In this document: piece after piece, positions 49,062 through 60,290 of the stretch | Layout: each line of letters starts with the position of its first letter | Numbering within the stretch: position 1 is the stretch's first letter | Origin: Variovorax gracilis | Lineage (GTDB): Bacteria > Pseudomonadota > Gammaproteobacteria > Burkholderiales > Burkholderiaceae_C | Length of the DNA: 64,000 nucleotides | Assembly (NCBI RefSeq): GCF_030317115.1 | Contig: NZ_JASZYF010000002.1 | Span: forward strand, 425,171-489,170 | Direction of reading: 5' to 3' | The notes under the pieces: generated by a model | Database searches by the model: none | What the model saw: the letters and a program-made list of their open reading frames with translations, nothing else | Told to the model about the DNA's origin: nothing | Made by a program: the position numbers and the translations under genes

Positions 49062-49433
49062 ATGACCCCTGGCCCCATGCATGCCGCGATCTTCTGTGCC
49101 GCCCTGGCGCCATGCGCCATCGCGTTCGCCCAGCAGGACCTTGCCGCGGCGGAACAAAACTACCAGCGCGCCCTGGCGTATTGCAACAACGGCTCCTTGC
49201 CGCGTCCTGAGCGCGATGCCTGTGTGCGCGATGCGGGCAACGCCTTGGACCGGGCCCGCGGCGGGGCTCCTACCGGCGAGGAGGACGTGACCTCGCCCGG
49301 CGGCCGCGCAACGGTTGTCATCCCGGACGGCTCGCCGCTGCCCCTGAGCGACTCGACCACCGTCACCTCACCCGATGGTCGCTCGACGATCGTGCTGCCG
49401 GCCGGGGGCTCCCGGCCCTTGCCCAATCAGTAG
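49062..49433 (+). CDS. Small periplasmic protein with internal repeat
   Basis: A 123-residue protein with a signal peptide (MHAAIFCAALAPCAIAFA). AGGA is about eight bases before the ATG at 49062, preferred over in-frame ATGs at 49002 and 49047. The mature part starts QQDLAAAEQNYQRALAYC with four cysteines in the first half, and ends with a Pro/Gly-rich repeat: VTSPGGRATVVIPDG and VTSPDGRSTIVLPAG, two copies of a 15-residue unit. It resembles other small secreted proteins of Burkholderiales but has no named family. It overlaps the cyanase gene's stop on the other strand by seven bases. Confidence 0.62.
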   Translation: MTPGPMHAAIFCAALAPCAIAFAQQDLAAAEQNYQRALAYCNNGSLPRPERDACVRDAGNALDRARGGAPTGEEDVTSPGGRATVVIPDGSPLPLSDSTTVTSPDGRSTIVLPAGGSRPLPNQ

Positions 49434-49870
49434 GTCTTGTAGGGCAGGAACTTGCCCGAAAGCACCACGTTCACCCGGTCGCCTTTCGGGTCGGCCTGCC
49501 GCTGGATGTCCATGCTGAAGTCGATCGCGCTCATGATGCCGTCACCGAATTCCTCGTGGATCAGTTCCTTGATGGTGGTGCCGTACACGCTCACCACTTC
49601 ATACCAGCGGTAGATCAGCGGGTCCGTCGGCACGGTCGTCGGTAGCGAGCCCTTGTACGGGACGACCTGCAGCCACTTCTGCTCCTCGGCGGTGAGGCCG
49701 AAGATCTTGCCGATGATCTTGGCCTGGGCGGCGTCGAGCGTCATCTGGCCAAGGCAGGCCGCGGTGGTCCACTCCTTCGAGAGCCCCACCTTCCTGGCCA
49801 CGTCGGCCCATTGGATGCCTTTGGCCACCTTCACGGTGATGATCTTCTCGGTGACGTCGTTTCGGTTCAT
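49427..49870 (-). CDS. cynS: Cyanate hydratase (cyanase)
   Basis: A 147-residue cytoplasmic enzyme, a decamer in characterised members, that converts cyanate and bicarbonate to CO2 and carbamate, which decays to ammonia and CO2. An N-terminal helix-turn-helix-like domain has WADVARKVGLSKEW. The active-site residues R88, E91 and S114 in YRWYEVVSVYG and GIMSAIDF have the same spacing as in the E. coli enzyme (R96, E99, S122). The ATG at 49870 gives the family length. There is no carbonic anhydrase or cyn regulator beside it. Confidence 0.96.
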   Translation of the reverse strand: MNRNDVTEKIITVKVAKGIQWADVARKVGLSKEWTTAACLGQMTLDAAQAKIIGKIFGLTAEEQKWLQVVPYKGSLPTTVPTDPLIYRWYEVVSVYGTTIKELIHEEFGDGIMSAIDFSMDIQRQADPKGDRVNVVLSGKFLPYKTY

Positions 49871-49919
49871 GCGGATGCTCCTGCTCGCGTTGGTCGTGTG
49901 AGGGGTAGGGATGGATGCG

Positions 49920-50027
49920 TCACGTGGCCTTGCCCCGCGTGCACTCCTTCGGCAGCGGATTGACCAAGGTCCCGGCGAAGCGGCCCAAGCGGTAGCCGGC
50001 CGCAGTCTCGGCGCCGTTGCTCTCCAT
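49920..50027 (-). CDS. Candidate 35-residue ORF between cynS and the lactate permease
   Basis: A short frame (MESNGAETAAGYRLGRFAGT, then LVNPLPKECTRGKAT) that is free of the Arg-rich runs common in chance ORFs here. The ribosome site is weak and no family is known. It may be a gene remnant. The rest of 49871-50078 shows nothing else. Confidence 0.22.
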   Translation of the reverse strand: MESNGAETAAGYRLGRFAGTLVNPLPKECTRGKAT

Positions 50028-50078
50028 GCACCCAACGCAAGCAACACCCGTGCCGCCGCCGCGATGCGTTGATGCGTT

Positions 50079-51746
<1,668 letters not shown>

Positions 51747-51841
51747 GGATATCACCTCTTTTTCTGTATGAAGTTGTAGGAGGAATAGCCTGCCGATAAT
51801 AGGCACCACGCAACGAACAGACAACCAAGGAGCCTCTCCCC

Positions 51842-52999
51842 GTGCCAGACCTCTCCAAGATCACGAGCATCGAAGACCTGCGAGTCATCGCCAAGCGTCG
51901 CGTACCCCGCATGTTCTACGACTACGCGGACTCGGGGGCCTGGACCGAAGGGACCTATCGCGCCAATGAGAGCGACTTCCAGAAGATCAAGTTGCGCCAG
52001 CGCGTCGCCGTCAACATGGAAGGCCGCTCGACTCGCACCACCATGATCGGCCAGGAGGTCGCGATGCCCGTGGCCATCGCGCCCACGGGCATGACCGGCA
52101 TGCAGCATGCCGATGGCGAGATCCTCGGTGCGCGCGCGGCCAAGGCCTTCGGCATTCCGTTCACGCTCTCGACCATGAGCATCTGCTCGCTGGAGGACAT
52201 TGCCGAGGCCACGGACCGCCATCCCTTCTGGTTCCAGCTCTACGTGATGCGGGATCGCGATTTCATCGAAAGGCTCATCGAACGTGCGCGCGCAGCCAAC
52301 GTGTCCGCCCTGCAGCTCACGCTGGATCTGCAGATCCTCGGACAGCGCCACAAGGACATCAAGAACGGCCTCACCGCACCGCCCAAGCCGACGATCAAGA
52401 ACCTGATCAACCTCGCCACCAAGCCGCGCTGGTGCATGGGCATGCTGGGCACCAAGCGCCGCACCTTCGGCAACATCGCGGGACATGCCAAGGATGTGAA
52501 AGACCTGTCTTCGCTCTCGTCATGGACCGCCGAGCAGTTCGACCCGACGCTGAGCTGGGCCGACGTCGAATGGATCAAGAAGCTCTGGGGCGGGAAGCTG
52601 ATCCTCAAGGGCATCATGGATGTCGAGGATGCACGCTTCGCAGCGGCCAGCGGCGCCGATGCGCTGATCGTCTCCAACCATGGCGGTCGGCAGCTCGATG
52701 GCGCGCCTTCCTCCATCGCAGCGCTGCCGGCCATCGCCGAGGCAGTGGGCACCGAGATCGAAGTCTGGATGGACGGAGGCATCCGCAGCGGCCAGGACGT
52801 GCTCAAAGCCCGCGCGCTGGGCGCCCACGGCACGATGATCGGCCGCAGCTTCCTCTATGCGCTGGGTGCATTTGGCGAGGCCGGTGTGACGCGCGCGCTG
52901 CAGATCATCCACAAGGAGCTCGACATCACGATGGCCTTCTGCGGCCGCACGAGCATCGACGAGGTCGATTCGAGCATCCTGCTGCCGGGTACTTTCTGA
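51842..52999 (+). CDS. lldD: FMN-dependent L-lactate dehydrogenase / alpha-hydroxy-acid oxidase
   Basis: A 385-residue TIM-barrel flavoenzyme that oxidises L-lactate to pyruvate and passes electrons to the respiratory chain. The catalytic base is H280 in SNHGGRQLDGA. FMN-binding sequence PVAIAPTGMTGM (about 75) and the motif DGGIRSGQDVLKA (about 300) are present. The start is GTG at 51842, with AAGGAG 10-15 bases upstream. It is paired divergently with the lactate permease. Glycolate or mandelate oxidation by this family is possible. Confidence 0.92.
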   Translation: MPDLSKITSIEDLRVIAKRRVPRMFYDYADSGAWTEGTYRANESDFQKIKLRQRVAVNMEGRSTRTTMIGQEVAMPVAIAPTGMTGMQHADGEILGARAAKAFGIPFTLSTMSICSLEDIAEATDRHPFWFQLYVMRDRDFIERLIERARAANVSALQLTLDLQILGQRHKDIKNGLTAPPKPTIKNLINLATKPRWCMGMLGTKRRTFGNIAGHAKDVKDLSSLSSWTAEQFDPTLSWADVEWIKKLWGGKLILKGIMDVEDARFAAASGADALIVSNHGGRQLDGAPSSIAALPAIAEAVGTEIEVWMDGGIRSGQDVLKARALGAHGTMIGRSFLYALGAFGEAGVTRALQIIHKELDITMAFCGRTSIDEVDSSILLPGTF

Positions 53000-53139
53000 G
53001 CGCCCAGTGAGCGCTTTCTGATCTTTCCCTGAGCATCCCGCGCGCATGTCGCGGCGCCGGCTGACACCGCCGGCGCCCGCCTTGCGGCAGCATGTCTGGC
53101 GCCCCTACAACACCTAGACAGCCAGAGAGGCGCCTTTCA

Positions 53140-54477
53140 ATGAGCACAGTCACGTCCGCCGCAGGCTCCGCGCCCGGCGCTGCCCCCACATTCCACCGTC
53201 CTTACACCAGCGAAGAGAAGCGGCATCGCATCTTCGCGATCATGGCCGCCTCCTCCGGCAACCTGGTCGAGTGGTTCGACTTCTACGTCTACGCCTTCAG
53301 CGCGCTGTACTTCGCGCCTTCGTTCTTCCCGAAGTCCGATCCGACCGCGCAATTGCTCAATACGGCGGGCGTGTTCGCCGCCGGCTTCCTGATGCGGCCC
53401 ATCGGCGGGTGGCTCTTCGGGCGCGTGGCCGACAAGTACGGCCGCCGGACATCGATGCTGATCTCGGTGACGATGATGTGCGCCGGCTCGCTCGCCATTG
53501 CCTGCCTTCCCACCTACGCTGCCATCGGCGCGTGGGCGCCCTTCCTGCTGCTGGTCTGCCGGCTGTTCCAAGGGCTCTCCGTGGGCGGGGAATATGGCAC
53601 TACGGCGACCTACATGAGCGAGGTCGCGCTGCGCGGGCAACGTGGCTTCTTCTCGTCGTTCCAGTACGTGACGCTCATCGGCGGCCAGTTGCTGGCGGTG
53701 CTGGTGATCGTGATCCTCGAGCAGTTGCTGAGTGAGGCCGAACTCAAGGCCTGGGGCTGGCGCATTCCCTTCGTGATCGGCGCCGTCGCAGCGGTGGTCG
53801 CGCTCTTCCTGCGCCGCACGTTGCACGAGACCCAGACCGCGGAGTCGCGCGCCAACAAGGAGGCCGGCAGCCTCGCAGGGCTTTTCAAGCATCACAAGGC
53901 GGCGTTCTTCACGGTGCTGGGCTACACCGCCGGCGGCTCGCTGATCTTCTACACCTTCACGACCTACATGCAGAAGTACCTGGTCAACACGGTGGGCCTG
54001 CCGATCAAGACCACGAGCTACGTGATGACCTGCGCGCTCTTCGTCTACATGTGCATGCAGCCGGTGTTCGGCGCGCTGTCCGACCGCATCGGGCGGCGCA
54101 ACAACATGCTGCTGTTCGGTGGCCTGGGTGCACTGATGACGGTTCCGATCCTGACGCTGCTCCAGGGCGTGACCAGCCCGGTGGTCGCCTTCCTGCTGAT
54201 CATCCTGGCGCTCGCGATCGTGAGCTTCTACACCTCCATCAGCGGTATCGTGAAGGCCGAGATGTTCCCGCCCGAAGTTCGCGCGCTCGGTGTCGGACTC
54301 GCCTATGCCGTGGCGAACGCGCTGTTCGGCGGTTCCGCCGAATACGTGGCGTTGGGTCTCAAGTCGCTGGGTCACGAGTCGGCGTTCTACTGGTACGTGA
54401 CGGGGATGATGGTGCTCGCCTTCGTCGTGGCCTTCCGGCTGCCGCGACAGGCGAGCTACCTGCACCACGACCACTGA
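53140..54477 (+). CDS. MHS-family (KgtP-like) MFS transporter
   Basis: A 445-residue major-facilitator permease with 12 helices. MHS-type signatures are [14 protein letters not shown] in the first helix, [16 protein letters not shown] between helices 2 and 3, and [15 protein letters not shown] in helix 4. Members carry alpha-ketoglutarate, citrate, proline or other carboxylates with H+. The ATG at 53140 lies after a purine-rich AGAGAGG. It follows lldD by 140 bases on the same strand, so a carboxylate substrate is reasonable. It converges on the LuxR/ATPase gene with nine bases between stops. Confidence 0.9.
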   Translation: MSTVTSAAGSAPGAAPTFHRPYTSEEKRHRIFAIMAASSGNLVEWFDFYVYAFSALYFAPSFFPKSDPTAQLLNTAGVFAAGFLMRPIGGWLFGRVADKYGRRTSMLISVTMMCAGSLAIACLPTYAAIGAWAPFLLLVCRLFQGLSVGGEYGTTATYMSEVALRGQRGFFSSFQYVTLIGGQLLAVLVIVILEQLLSEAELKAWGWRIPFVIGAVAAVVALFLRRTLHETQTAESRANKEAGSLAGLFKHHKAAFFTVLGYTAGGSLIFYTFTTYMQKYLVNTVGLPIKTTSYVMTCALFVYMCMQPVFGALSDRIGRRNNMLLFGGLGALMTVPILTLLQGVTSPVVAFLLIILALAIVSFYTSISGIVKAEMFPPEVRALGVGLAYAVANALFGGSAEYVALGLKSLGHESAFYWYVTGMMVLAFVVAFRLPRQASYLHHDH

Positions 54478-54486
54478 GCCATCGCC

Positions 54487-57400
54487 TCACGGGATCTTGC
54501 GCTCTCCTTGCTTGAGCAGGTCGTGGTGGATCGCGAACGCGGCCGCCTCCGTGCGGTTCGCCGATCGCGTCTTGCTGAGAATGCTGCGGACATGGTTCGC
54601 CACCGTGTTGGGGCTGACGAAGAGTTCCCGCGCGATCTGCCGATTGCCCTTGCCGACGGCGACGAGCCGCAGCACCTGGGCCTCGCGGCCACTCAAGCCG
54701 GCCGGGTAGTGCACCACAGCCGTGGCGTCGACACTCGCGCGACAGGCATCGATGCGAGCTGACAACGCGCGCATGCCGAGCGCCGCGGCTTCCGTCGCGG
54801 CTTCATCGAGCTGACCCATGGCGGCTTCTCGGTCGCCGGCGGCATCCCGGGCCAGCAGCATCTGCGCATAGCCATGGCGCGCCTGCGCCATGGCGGGCCG
54901 GGCGTTCTGCCTTTCGTTCATCTCCAGGGCCACCCGGAAGTGCGCCTCGGCTTCGCTCCATCGCTGCATCGTGGCGGAAAGCATGCCGAGAAAGGCATCG
55001 GCGGCACCAAATGATGTGATGGAGGTGCCCACCAGAAGATTGCGCCCACGCCAGGGCTCGAGCAGCTTGTACAGCTCCACCGCACGCGCCGCATCGCCCA
55101 GGGCCGCGCAAACTTGCGCAAGATAGGCCAGGCTGGCCAGCCAGACGCCGTCGCGCGGGAAGGCCTGGAAGCGGTCGTTCGCCAGGATCTCGAACTCGGC
55201 TCGCGCGTCGTCGAACTGCCCCAGCTCGACGTAGATCAGCGCGAGCCCCGGCCGCCACACGTTGGTCTGCGCGTTCTGCTGCACGAAGTGCCGCACCAGC
55301 GGCGCGACCTCCTGCAAGCGGCCCTGCTCGCGGCGCAGTGTGAACATCTGCACGCCGTAGACGCCGGCCGCGTCAAGTCCGGGCATGCGGTCGCCGATCT
55401 CGAAAGTGCGCTTGGCGAAACGCTCGGCATCGTCGAAGCGGCCTTCGAACAGCGCATGCAGGGTGCGCGACGACGATGCGACGTAACGGAAGAAGGGTTG
55501 CCGCAGTTCTTCCGAGCCTCGTGCATAGGCCTCGACGTTCTCATGCCAGGTGGCCATGTCGCCCAACTCGAAGGCGTCGAACATGCGCCAGGCGAGCGCC
55601 GAGAACAGCAGGAAGCGGTCTCCCTGCTGCCTGGCGATCTGGATGGCCTCGTCGGCACTCGCCATGCGCTCGCTGATGCGATCGGGCTGCCAGCGGGCAG
55701 AGAGCGTGGCGAGCAGGGTTGTCGCGAGCGTGCCCGGGTCGCCGGTGCGACGGGCCACGGTGACGGCCTCCTCGTGCACCTTCGCCGCCTGCGTCTCCTC
55801 GCCGCTGAAGATCAGTGCACGCGCCAATGCGCTCAGCAGTTGCGCCTTCATGACCCGATCTTCCGTCCCCAGCGCATTGAGCGCATCGCGCAGCATGCGC
55901 GCTGCCGCGAAGCCGGGCAGGCCCGGGCACCAGCTCGCAGTCTCGAAGCCGAGCGCGGCGCGCGCCAGTTCGCGGGGAGAGTCGAGCTGCATGCTCGTGC
56001 GCACGGCCTGGTCGAACACCTCGCGTGCCTGCAGGTACTCGCCGGCACGCGTGTGGGCCTCGCCGAGCGAATTCAACACGCGGCAGCGCGCGAGCGCGTC
56101 ACCGCCGCGCCCGACGTCCATCGCCTGCAGCGCGAGACGGTAGTAGCGCGCGGCCTCCTCATGGGCCTGCAGGGCATCGGAAGTCCGGGCGGCCTGCTGG
56201 GCATAGTGGCTCGCGCGCGCGGCGTCGCCGCCCGGTAGTGCCGCCCAGTAGTGGTGGGCCAGCGCGGGCAGATGGAGCGCGGAATCCTCGCCATGGAGAT
56301 CCTCGATCGCACGGCCGACCTTGAGGTGCAGGCGGCTGCGACGCGGCGGCGGAATCTCGTCGTACAAGGTCTCGCGGAACAGCGCGTGGCTGAAGTGGTA
56401 GCGTCCCGGCCCTTCGACGGCTTCGATGACACGGGATTGCAATGCCTCTTCGAGCGCGTCGGTGCAGGCGTCTTCCTCCACATCCTCGACGATGCGGACC
56501 AGCAGGCCGATGTCGAACGCGCGTCCGATCACCGACGCGCAGGCGAGCACCTGATTGGCCAGAGGCGACAAGCGATTCAACCGGCGGCCGATGACCTCGC
56601 GCACTCCTTCCGGAATGCGTCGAAGCCCGCCGACGGCCAGCAAGGCGGCACCGCCCCGAGGGCCTTCGCCGAGCACGTGCTCCTGGATGAGAAGGCGCGT
56701 CATCTCGGCCACGAAGAGTGGATTGCCTTCGGTCTGCCGGTGGACAGCGTCGGCCAGCGCGGGCGGCACGGCACCGCCACCGGCCAGCATCATCATGCCG
56801 ACCGTCTCGTCGCGTGCGAGGCCGGTCAACCGCAGGCGCTCGAAGCCCTGGTGCCGCGCGAGTTCGCCCAGCGTGCCCGACAGCGGATGCTGTCGCGACA
56901 ACTCGATGTCGCGGTAGGTGATGACGAGCAGGATGCGGCTGGCCGGCAAGTCGGGCGCGATGAATTCGAGCAGGCGCAGGGACGAGGCGTCTGCCCAATG
57001 GACATTGTCGAGCACCAGCAGCAGGGGTTGCTCCACGGCGGCGCGCTTCCAGAAGCCGGCCATGGCGTCGAACAGGCGGAAACGAGCCTGCGCGGGATCG
57101 ATCGCCGGCAATGCCTGGGCGCCCGGGGGCAGCCGCTGCGCGAGGTTGGGCAGGATTTCCGCCAGGGCGGACTCGTCATGGCCGAGGACGCGTCTCGCGG
57201 TTTCTTCGTCGTGCGTTTCGATCCAGCCGCGCAGCAGTTGCAGCCAGGACCAGTACGGCGGGGCGCCGGGCTCTTCATTGCAGCGGCCCCACAGGACCTG
57301 CATGCCTCGCGCGGCAGCGCGCTGGGCGAGAACCTGCGCGGTGTGCGACTTGCCGATGCCCGGCTCACCGGCGAGCGCCGCCGTGCCGCCCGTGCCACTC

Positions 57401-57588
57401 AGGGCGCGGGCCAGTCCGCCTTCGAGTGCGGCCAATTCGCGCTCGCGGCCGACGAACCGTTCGGTCGAAGCCCGCGCGACGTCGTCGTTGAGGGTCACGG
57501 CAGGTGCCGCCGTCTGCAGCGCCGAACCGCAGCCATCGCAGAAGGCGGCATCGGCCCGGTTGTCTCGACCGCATCGGGCACATTGCAC
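54487..57588 (-). CDS. Large ATP-dependent LuxR-family transcriptional regulator (LAL/MalT type)
   Basis: A 1033-residue STAND-ATPase regulator. The N-terminal zinc ribbon has C3, C6, C17, C20 (CARCGRDN, FCDGCGSA). Walker A GEPGIGKS is at 74-81, and Walker B-like LLLVLDNVHWAD near 190. A long helical TPR-like region (about 430-950) follows, and a C-terminal LuxR helix-turn-helix (about 970-1030) has LSGREAQVLRLVAVGKGNRQ. Such proteins assemble on ATP and inducer binding to activate nearby promoters. The DUF4242 gene upstream on the same strand (34 bases) and the divergent FAD oxidoreductase are its likely targets. Confidence 0.9.
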   Translation of the reverse strand: MQCARCGRDNRADAAFCDGCGSALQTAAPAVTLNDDVARASTERFVGRERELAALEGGLARALSGTGGTAALAGEPGIGKSHTAQVLAQRAAARGMQVLWGRCNEEPGAPPYWSWLQLLRGWIETHDEETARRVLGHDESALAEILPNLAQRLPPGAQALPAIDPAQARFRLFDAMAGFWKRAAVEQPLLLVLDNVHWADASSLRLLEFIAPDLPASRILLVITYRDIELSRQHPLSGTLGELARHQGFERLRLTGLARDETVGMMMLAGGGAVPPALADAVHRQTEGNPLFVAEMTRLLIQEHVLGEGPRGGAALLAVGGLRRIPEGVREVIGRRLNRLSPLANQVLACASVIGRAFDIGLLVRIVEDVEEDACTDALEEALQSRVIEAVEGPGRYHFSHALFRETLYDEIPPPRRSRLHLKVGRAIEDLHGEDSALHLPALAHHYWAALPGGDAARASHYAQQAARTSDALQAHEEAARYYRLALQAMDVGRGGDALARCRVLNSLGEAHTRAGEYLQAREVFDQAVRTSMQLDSPRELARAALGFETASWCPGLPGFAAARMLRDALNALGTEDRVMKAQLLSALARALIFSGEETQAAKVHEEAVTVARRTGDPGTLATTLLATLSARWQPDRISERMASADEAIQIARQQGDRFLLFSALAWRMFDAFELGDMATWHENVEAYARGSEELRQPFFRYVASSSRTLHALFEGRFDDAERFAKRTFEIGDRMPGLDAAGVYGVQMFTLRREQGRLQEVAPLVRHFVQQNAQTNVWRPGLALIYVELGQFDDARAEFEILANDRFQAFPRDGVWLASLAYLAQVCAALGDAARAVELYKLLEPWRGRNLLVGTSITSFGAADAFLGMLSATMQRWSEAEAHFRVALEMNERQNARPAMAQARHGYAQMLLARDAAGDREAAMGQLDEAATEAAALGMRALSARIDACRASVDATAVVHYPAGLSGREAQVLRLVAVGKGNRQIARELFVSPNTVANHVRSILSKTRSANRTEAAAFAIHHDLLKQGERKIP

Positions 57589-57622
57589 GGCGGGTCCTCC
57601 GGTTCCCCTGCGCGCAAGACCG

Positions 57623-57880
57623 CTACACGACGGCTTCGGGTCGGATCTGGCTGACTTCGATCACCACATCCGCCGGCAGCCGGGCCAGGCGTGCGGCCGT
57701 GCGGATCTCTTCGGGACTGGGTGCCTCGTAGAGGCAATAGGTCTTCTTGCGATCCGCGGAAAGAAATGAGAGCAACCAGTTCACGCCGACGTCGGCGTTG
57801 ATGCGCTGGATGTTGGCGACGTCGGCTGCCGCGATCTCCAGTTCTTCCGCGTATTGGCGTTCGATAAGGAACAGTGCCAT
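57623..57880 (-). CDS. DUF4242 family protein
   Basis: An 85-residue cytoplasmic protein. The sequence FLIERQYAEEL, GVNWLLSFLSADRKKTYCLY and EAPSPEEIR are the family hallmarks. DUF4242 proteins have a ferredoxin-like fold and often sit beside LuxR/ATPase regulators or oxidoreductases, as here. Their role is unknown and some are described as calcium- or nickel-binding in annotation. AGGAG is six bases before the ATG at 57880. It is transcribed with the large regulator and divergent from the FAD oxidoreductase. Confidence 0.87.
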   Translation of the reverse strand: MALFLIERQYAEELEIAAADVANIQRINADVGVNWLLSFLSADRKKTYCLYEAPSPEEIRTAARLARLPADVVIEVSQIRPEAVV

Positions 57881-58077
57881 GGCCCTCTCCTGTCCACCGG
57901 GGCAACGATTGGCCCCGGGCAGACGATTGGGCGACAAATCCGCCGCACGGTCAACGTGCGCGGCATAGTCAATTCTGACCATTCGAGGGCGGCGCGGCGC
58001 TTCGCAAAATGATCAGTCCGGTGGATCGTCAACACGCTGGCGGCTTCCTAGACTTTGCTCACTTTCAAGGAGTGGTC

Positions 58078-59460
58078 ATGTTCAACGAAGCCCATCTCGA
58101 CACCTACAAGGCTCAATTGCGCGGCACTTTGATCCAGCCGGACGATGCCGCCTACGACGAGGCCCGCAAGGTCTACAACGCCATGATCGACAAGCGGCCG
58201 CGTCTGATCGCACGCTGCGCCGACGTGGCGGACGTGATCGCGTCCGTCAACTTCGCCCGCGAGAACCAGTTGCTGCTGGCCGTGCGCGGCGGCGGGCACA
58301 ACGGCGGAGGACTGGGCACCTGCGACGACGGCCTGGTGATCGACCTCTCGCGCTTGCGTGGCGTGCGCGTCGACGCAAAGGCCCACACCGTGCGGGCCGA
58401 GGGCGGCTGCACCTGGGGCGACGTCGATCACGCGACCCATGCCTTCGGCATGGCCACGCCGGCCGGCATCATCTCCACCACCGGCGTGGGCGGCCTGACG
58501 CTCGGCGGCGGCATCGGGCACCTCTCGCGGCGCTTCGGATTGACGATCGACAACCTGCTGGGCGTCGACATGGTGCTCGCCGACGGGAGCTTCGTCACCG
58601 CCAACGCCAAGGAGAACGCCGACCTGTTCTGGGCGGTGCGCGGCGGCGGCGGCAACTTCGGCGTGGTGACTTCCTTCGAGTACCGCCTGCACCCGCTCAG
58701 CACCGTTGTGGCGGGTCCGACCTTGTGGCCGATGGAGCGTTCCGCCGAAGTATTCAAGTGGTATCGCGATTTCATCGGCAAGGCGCCCACCGAGCTGAAC
58801 GGCTTCTTCGCCTTCCTCACGGTACCGCCTGGTCCGCCTTTCCCGGAGGAGTTGCACCTGAAGAAGATGTGCGGCGTGGTCTGGTGCTACAGCGGCGATC
58901 CGGCGCAAGCCGAAGAGGCGCTCGCGCCGGTGCGGGCGATGAACCCCGCGCTATACGGTGTAGGGCCCATGCCGTACCCGATGCTGCAGAGCGCCTTCGA
59001 TGCGCTGTACCCACCCGGACACCAGTGGTACTGGCGCGCCGACTTCGTGAACGAGCTGCCCGACGAAGCGATCGGGCTGCATGTGGAGTACGGCGCGCAG
59101 TTGCCGACGATGCAGTCGTCGATGCACCTGTACCCGATCGACGGCGCAGTGCAGCGCGTCGGGCGCAAGGACACACCCTTCAGCTATCGCGATGCACGGT
59201 GGGCGTCGGTGATCGTGGGCGTTGACCCCGACCCCGCGAACCGCGACCGCATCACCGACTGGTGCAAGAACTACTGGGACGCGTTGCACCCCTATTCGGC
59301 CGGCGGCGCATATATCAATTTCATGATGGACGAGGGAGAGGACCGCGTGAAGGCCACCTACCGCGAGCACTACGACCGGCTGGCGGCCATCAAGCGGCAG
59401 TACGACCCGGGCAATCTGTTCCGCGTGAACCAGAACATCCGGCCTGTGGCCACGGCCTGA
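58078..59460 (+). CDS. Berberine-bridge-type FAD oxidoreductase
   Basis: A 460-residue enzyme of the PCMH-type FAD-binding fold. The FAD-anchoring histidine region is VRGGGHNGGGLG (about 70). GGLTLGGGIGHLSRRFGLTID and LFWAVRGGGGNFGVV are further FAD motifs, and the C-terminal BBE segment is INFMMDEGEDRVKATYRE, with a DPGNLFRVNQNI tail. Members oxidise sugars, phenols or alkaloids with O2 as acceptor. No signal peptide is seen, so it is cytoplasmic. The ATG at 58078 follows AAGGAG; the longer frame from 58009 is not needed. It probably forms one response unit with the divergent DUF4242 and LuxR/ATPase genes. Confidence 0.89.
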   Translation: MFNEAHLDTYKAQLRGTLIQPDDAAYDEARKVYNAMIDKRPRLIARCADVADVIASVNFARENQLLLAVRGGGHNGGGLGTCDDGLVIDLSRLRGVRVDAKAHTVRAEGGCTWGDVDHATHAFGMATPAGIISTTGVGGLTLGGGIGHLSRRFGLTIDNLLGVDMVLADGSFVTANAKENADLFWAVRGGGGNFGVVTSFEYRLHPLSTVVAGPTLWPMERSAEVFKWYRDFIGKAPTELNGFFAFLTVPPGPPFPEELHLKKMCGVVWCYSGDPAQAEEALAPVRAMNPALYGVGPMPYPMLQSAFDALYPPGHQWYWRADFVNELPDEAIGLHVEYGAQLPTMQSSMHLYPIDGAVQRVGRKDTPFSYRDARWASVIVGVDPDPANRDRITDWCKNYWDALHPYSAGGAYINFMMDEGEDRVKATYREHYDRLAAIKRQYDPGNLFRVNQNIRPVATA

Positions 59461-59478
59461 GGGGCCCGTAGCGCGGAG

Positions 59479-60039
59479 TCAGGCTTCGGCTTCCCACAGC
59501 GTGGGATAGTGCCGGACGAAGCCATCGGAGGTGACTTCGAGCATGGCCGCGTAATCGAAGCGCGGCGCGGTGTACCAGTATTCGGCCTCGCCGCGCCGTT
59601 CGTAGTTCTGCTTGAGTTCGCTCAGGCTCCCGCTATCGAGATCGAGCCATGCCGCCGGGGCGTCCGACGTCTCGCCCGGGGCGAGGTGCAGCCGGCGCAG
59701 CGCCAACAGGTTGGTTGCCGGCGTGAAGCCCAGATCGAGGTCGACACAGTGGCCAAGCTCAGGCACCGCTGCATCGTTGAGCTTCCAGCTCCCGTGCGAG
59801 TCGCGCACGATGGACATGTCGATCGCCTCGCTGCCGAGCCAGCCGCGAACCGTGCTCCATTGGGTGTGCCAGGCGCGATCGCAGCGCACCCGGTAGTGGA
59901 GCTGGGCAATGCGGCCGTCTTCGTTGCGAAACGCCGCGGCGCCGTCGATCTGCCAGTTCTCGCCGTTGCGATCGAGACGGCACACATCATGACCGGGGGT
60001 GCCGAGCCGGCGCCAGAGCATGAATGCGATGGTCTGCAT
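59479..60039 (-). CDS. Putative glycolipid-binding family protein (DUF1089/PF06475-like)
   Basis: A 186-residue cytoplasmic protein. It starts MQTIAFMLWRRLGTPGHDVC and has DRAWHTQWSTVRGW and HCVDLDLGFTPATNLLALRR, the pattern of the glycolipid-binding beta-fold family found in many soil bacteria. The biochemical role is unknown and the family name comes from a structure-based guess. The codons upstream of 60039 are in frame but read as non-coding. The 251 bases between this gene and the polymerase IV start show no other gene. Confidence 0.75.
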   Translation of the reverse strand: MQTIAFMLWRRLGTPGHDVCRLDRNGENWQIDGAAAFRNEDGRIAQLHYRVRCDRAWHTQWSTVRGWLGSEAIDMSIVRDSHGSWKLNDAAVPELGHCVDLDLGFTPATNLLALRRLHLAPGETSDAPAAWLDLDSGSLSELKQNYERRGEAEYWYTAPRFDYAAMLEVTSDGFVRHYPTLWEAEA

Positions 60040-60290
60040 ACGTCGGATGATGGCACCGGGCACCTGCGATGCGCAAGCCTGGATTGCATCCGCGCGCTGT
60101 CGGCTCCGGTCAGGAACGTCCAGATCACGTAGAGACTGGGCGCGCAGGCCATGTCGAACATCGTCCGCACCGTGCGCCGCACCAAGGGCGCGTTGACGAA
60201 GGCCCCATTTGAGTGCGGTCGCTCGTGACCAGCGCGCAGTGGGATCGCCGGCGAAGCGCGCCCAGCCTGCGTCAGACGACAATATCGGCC

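Noticed and set aside
51747..51841. TGCC-GATAATA-GGCA near 51801 as an LldR operator
   Set aside because: Only a four-base repeat, and no lactate regulator gene is nearby.
60040..60290. A possible fragment on the minus strand between the glycolipid-binding-like gene and dinB
   Set aside because: Short hydrophobic segment (FDMACAPSLYVIWTFLTG) without start, family or coding pattern that persists across the region.
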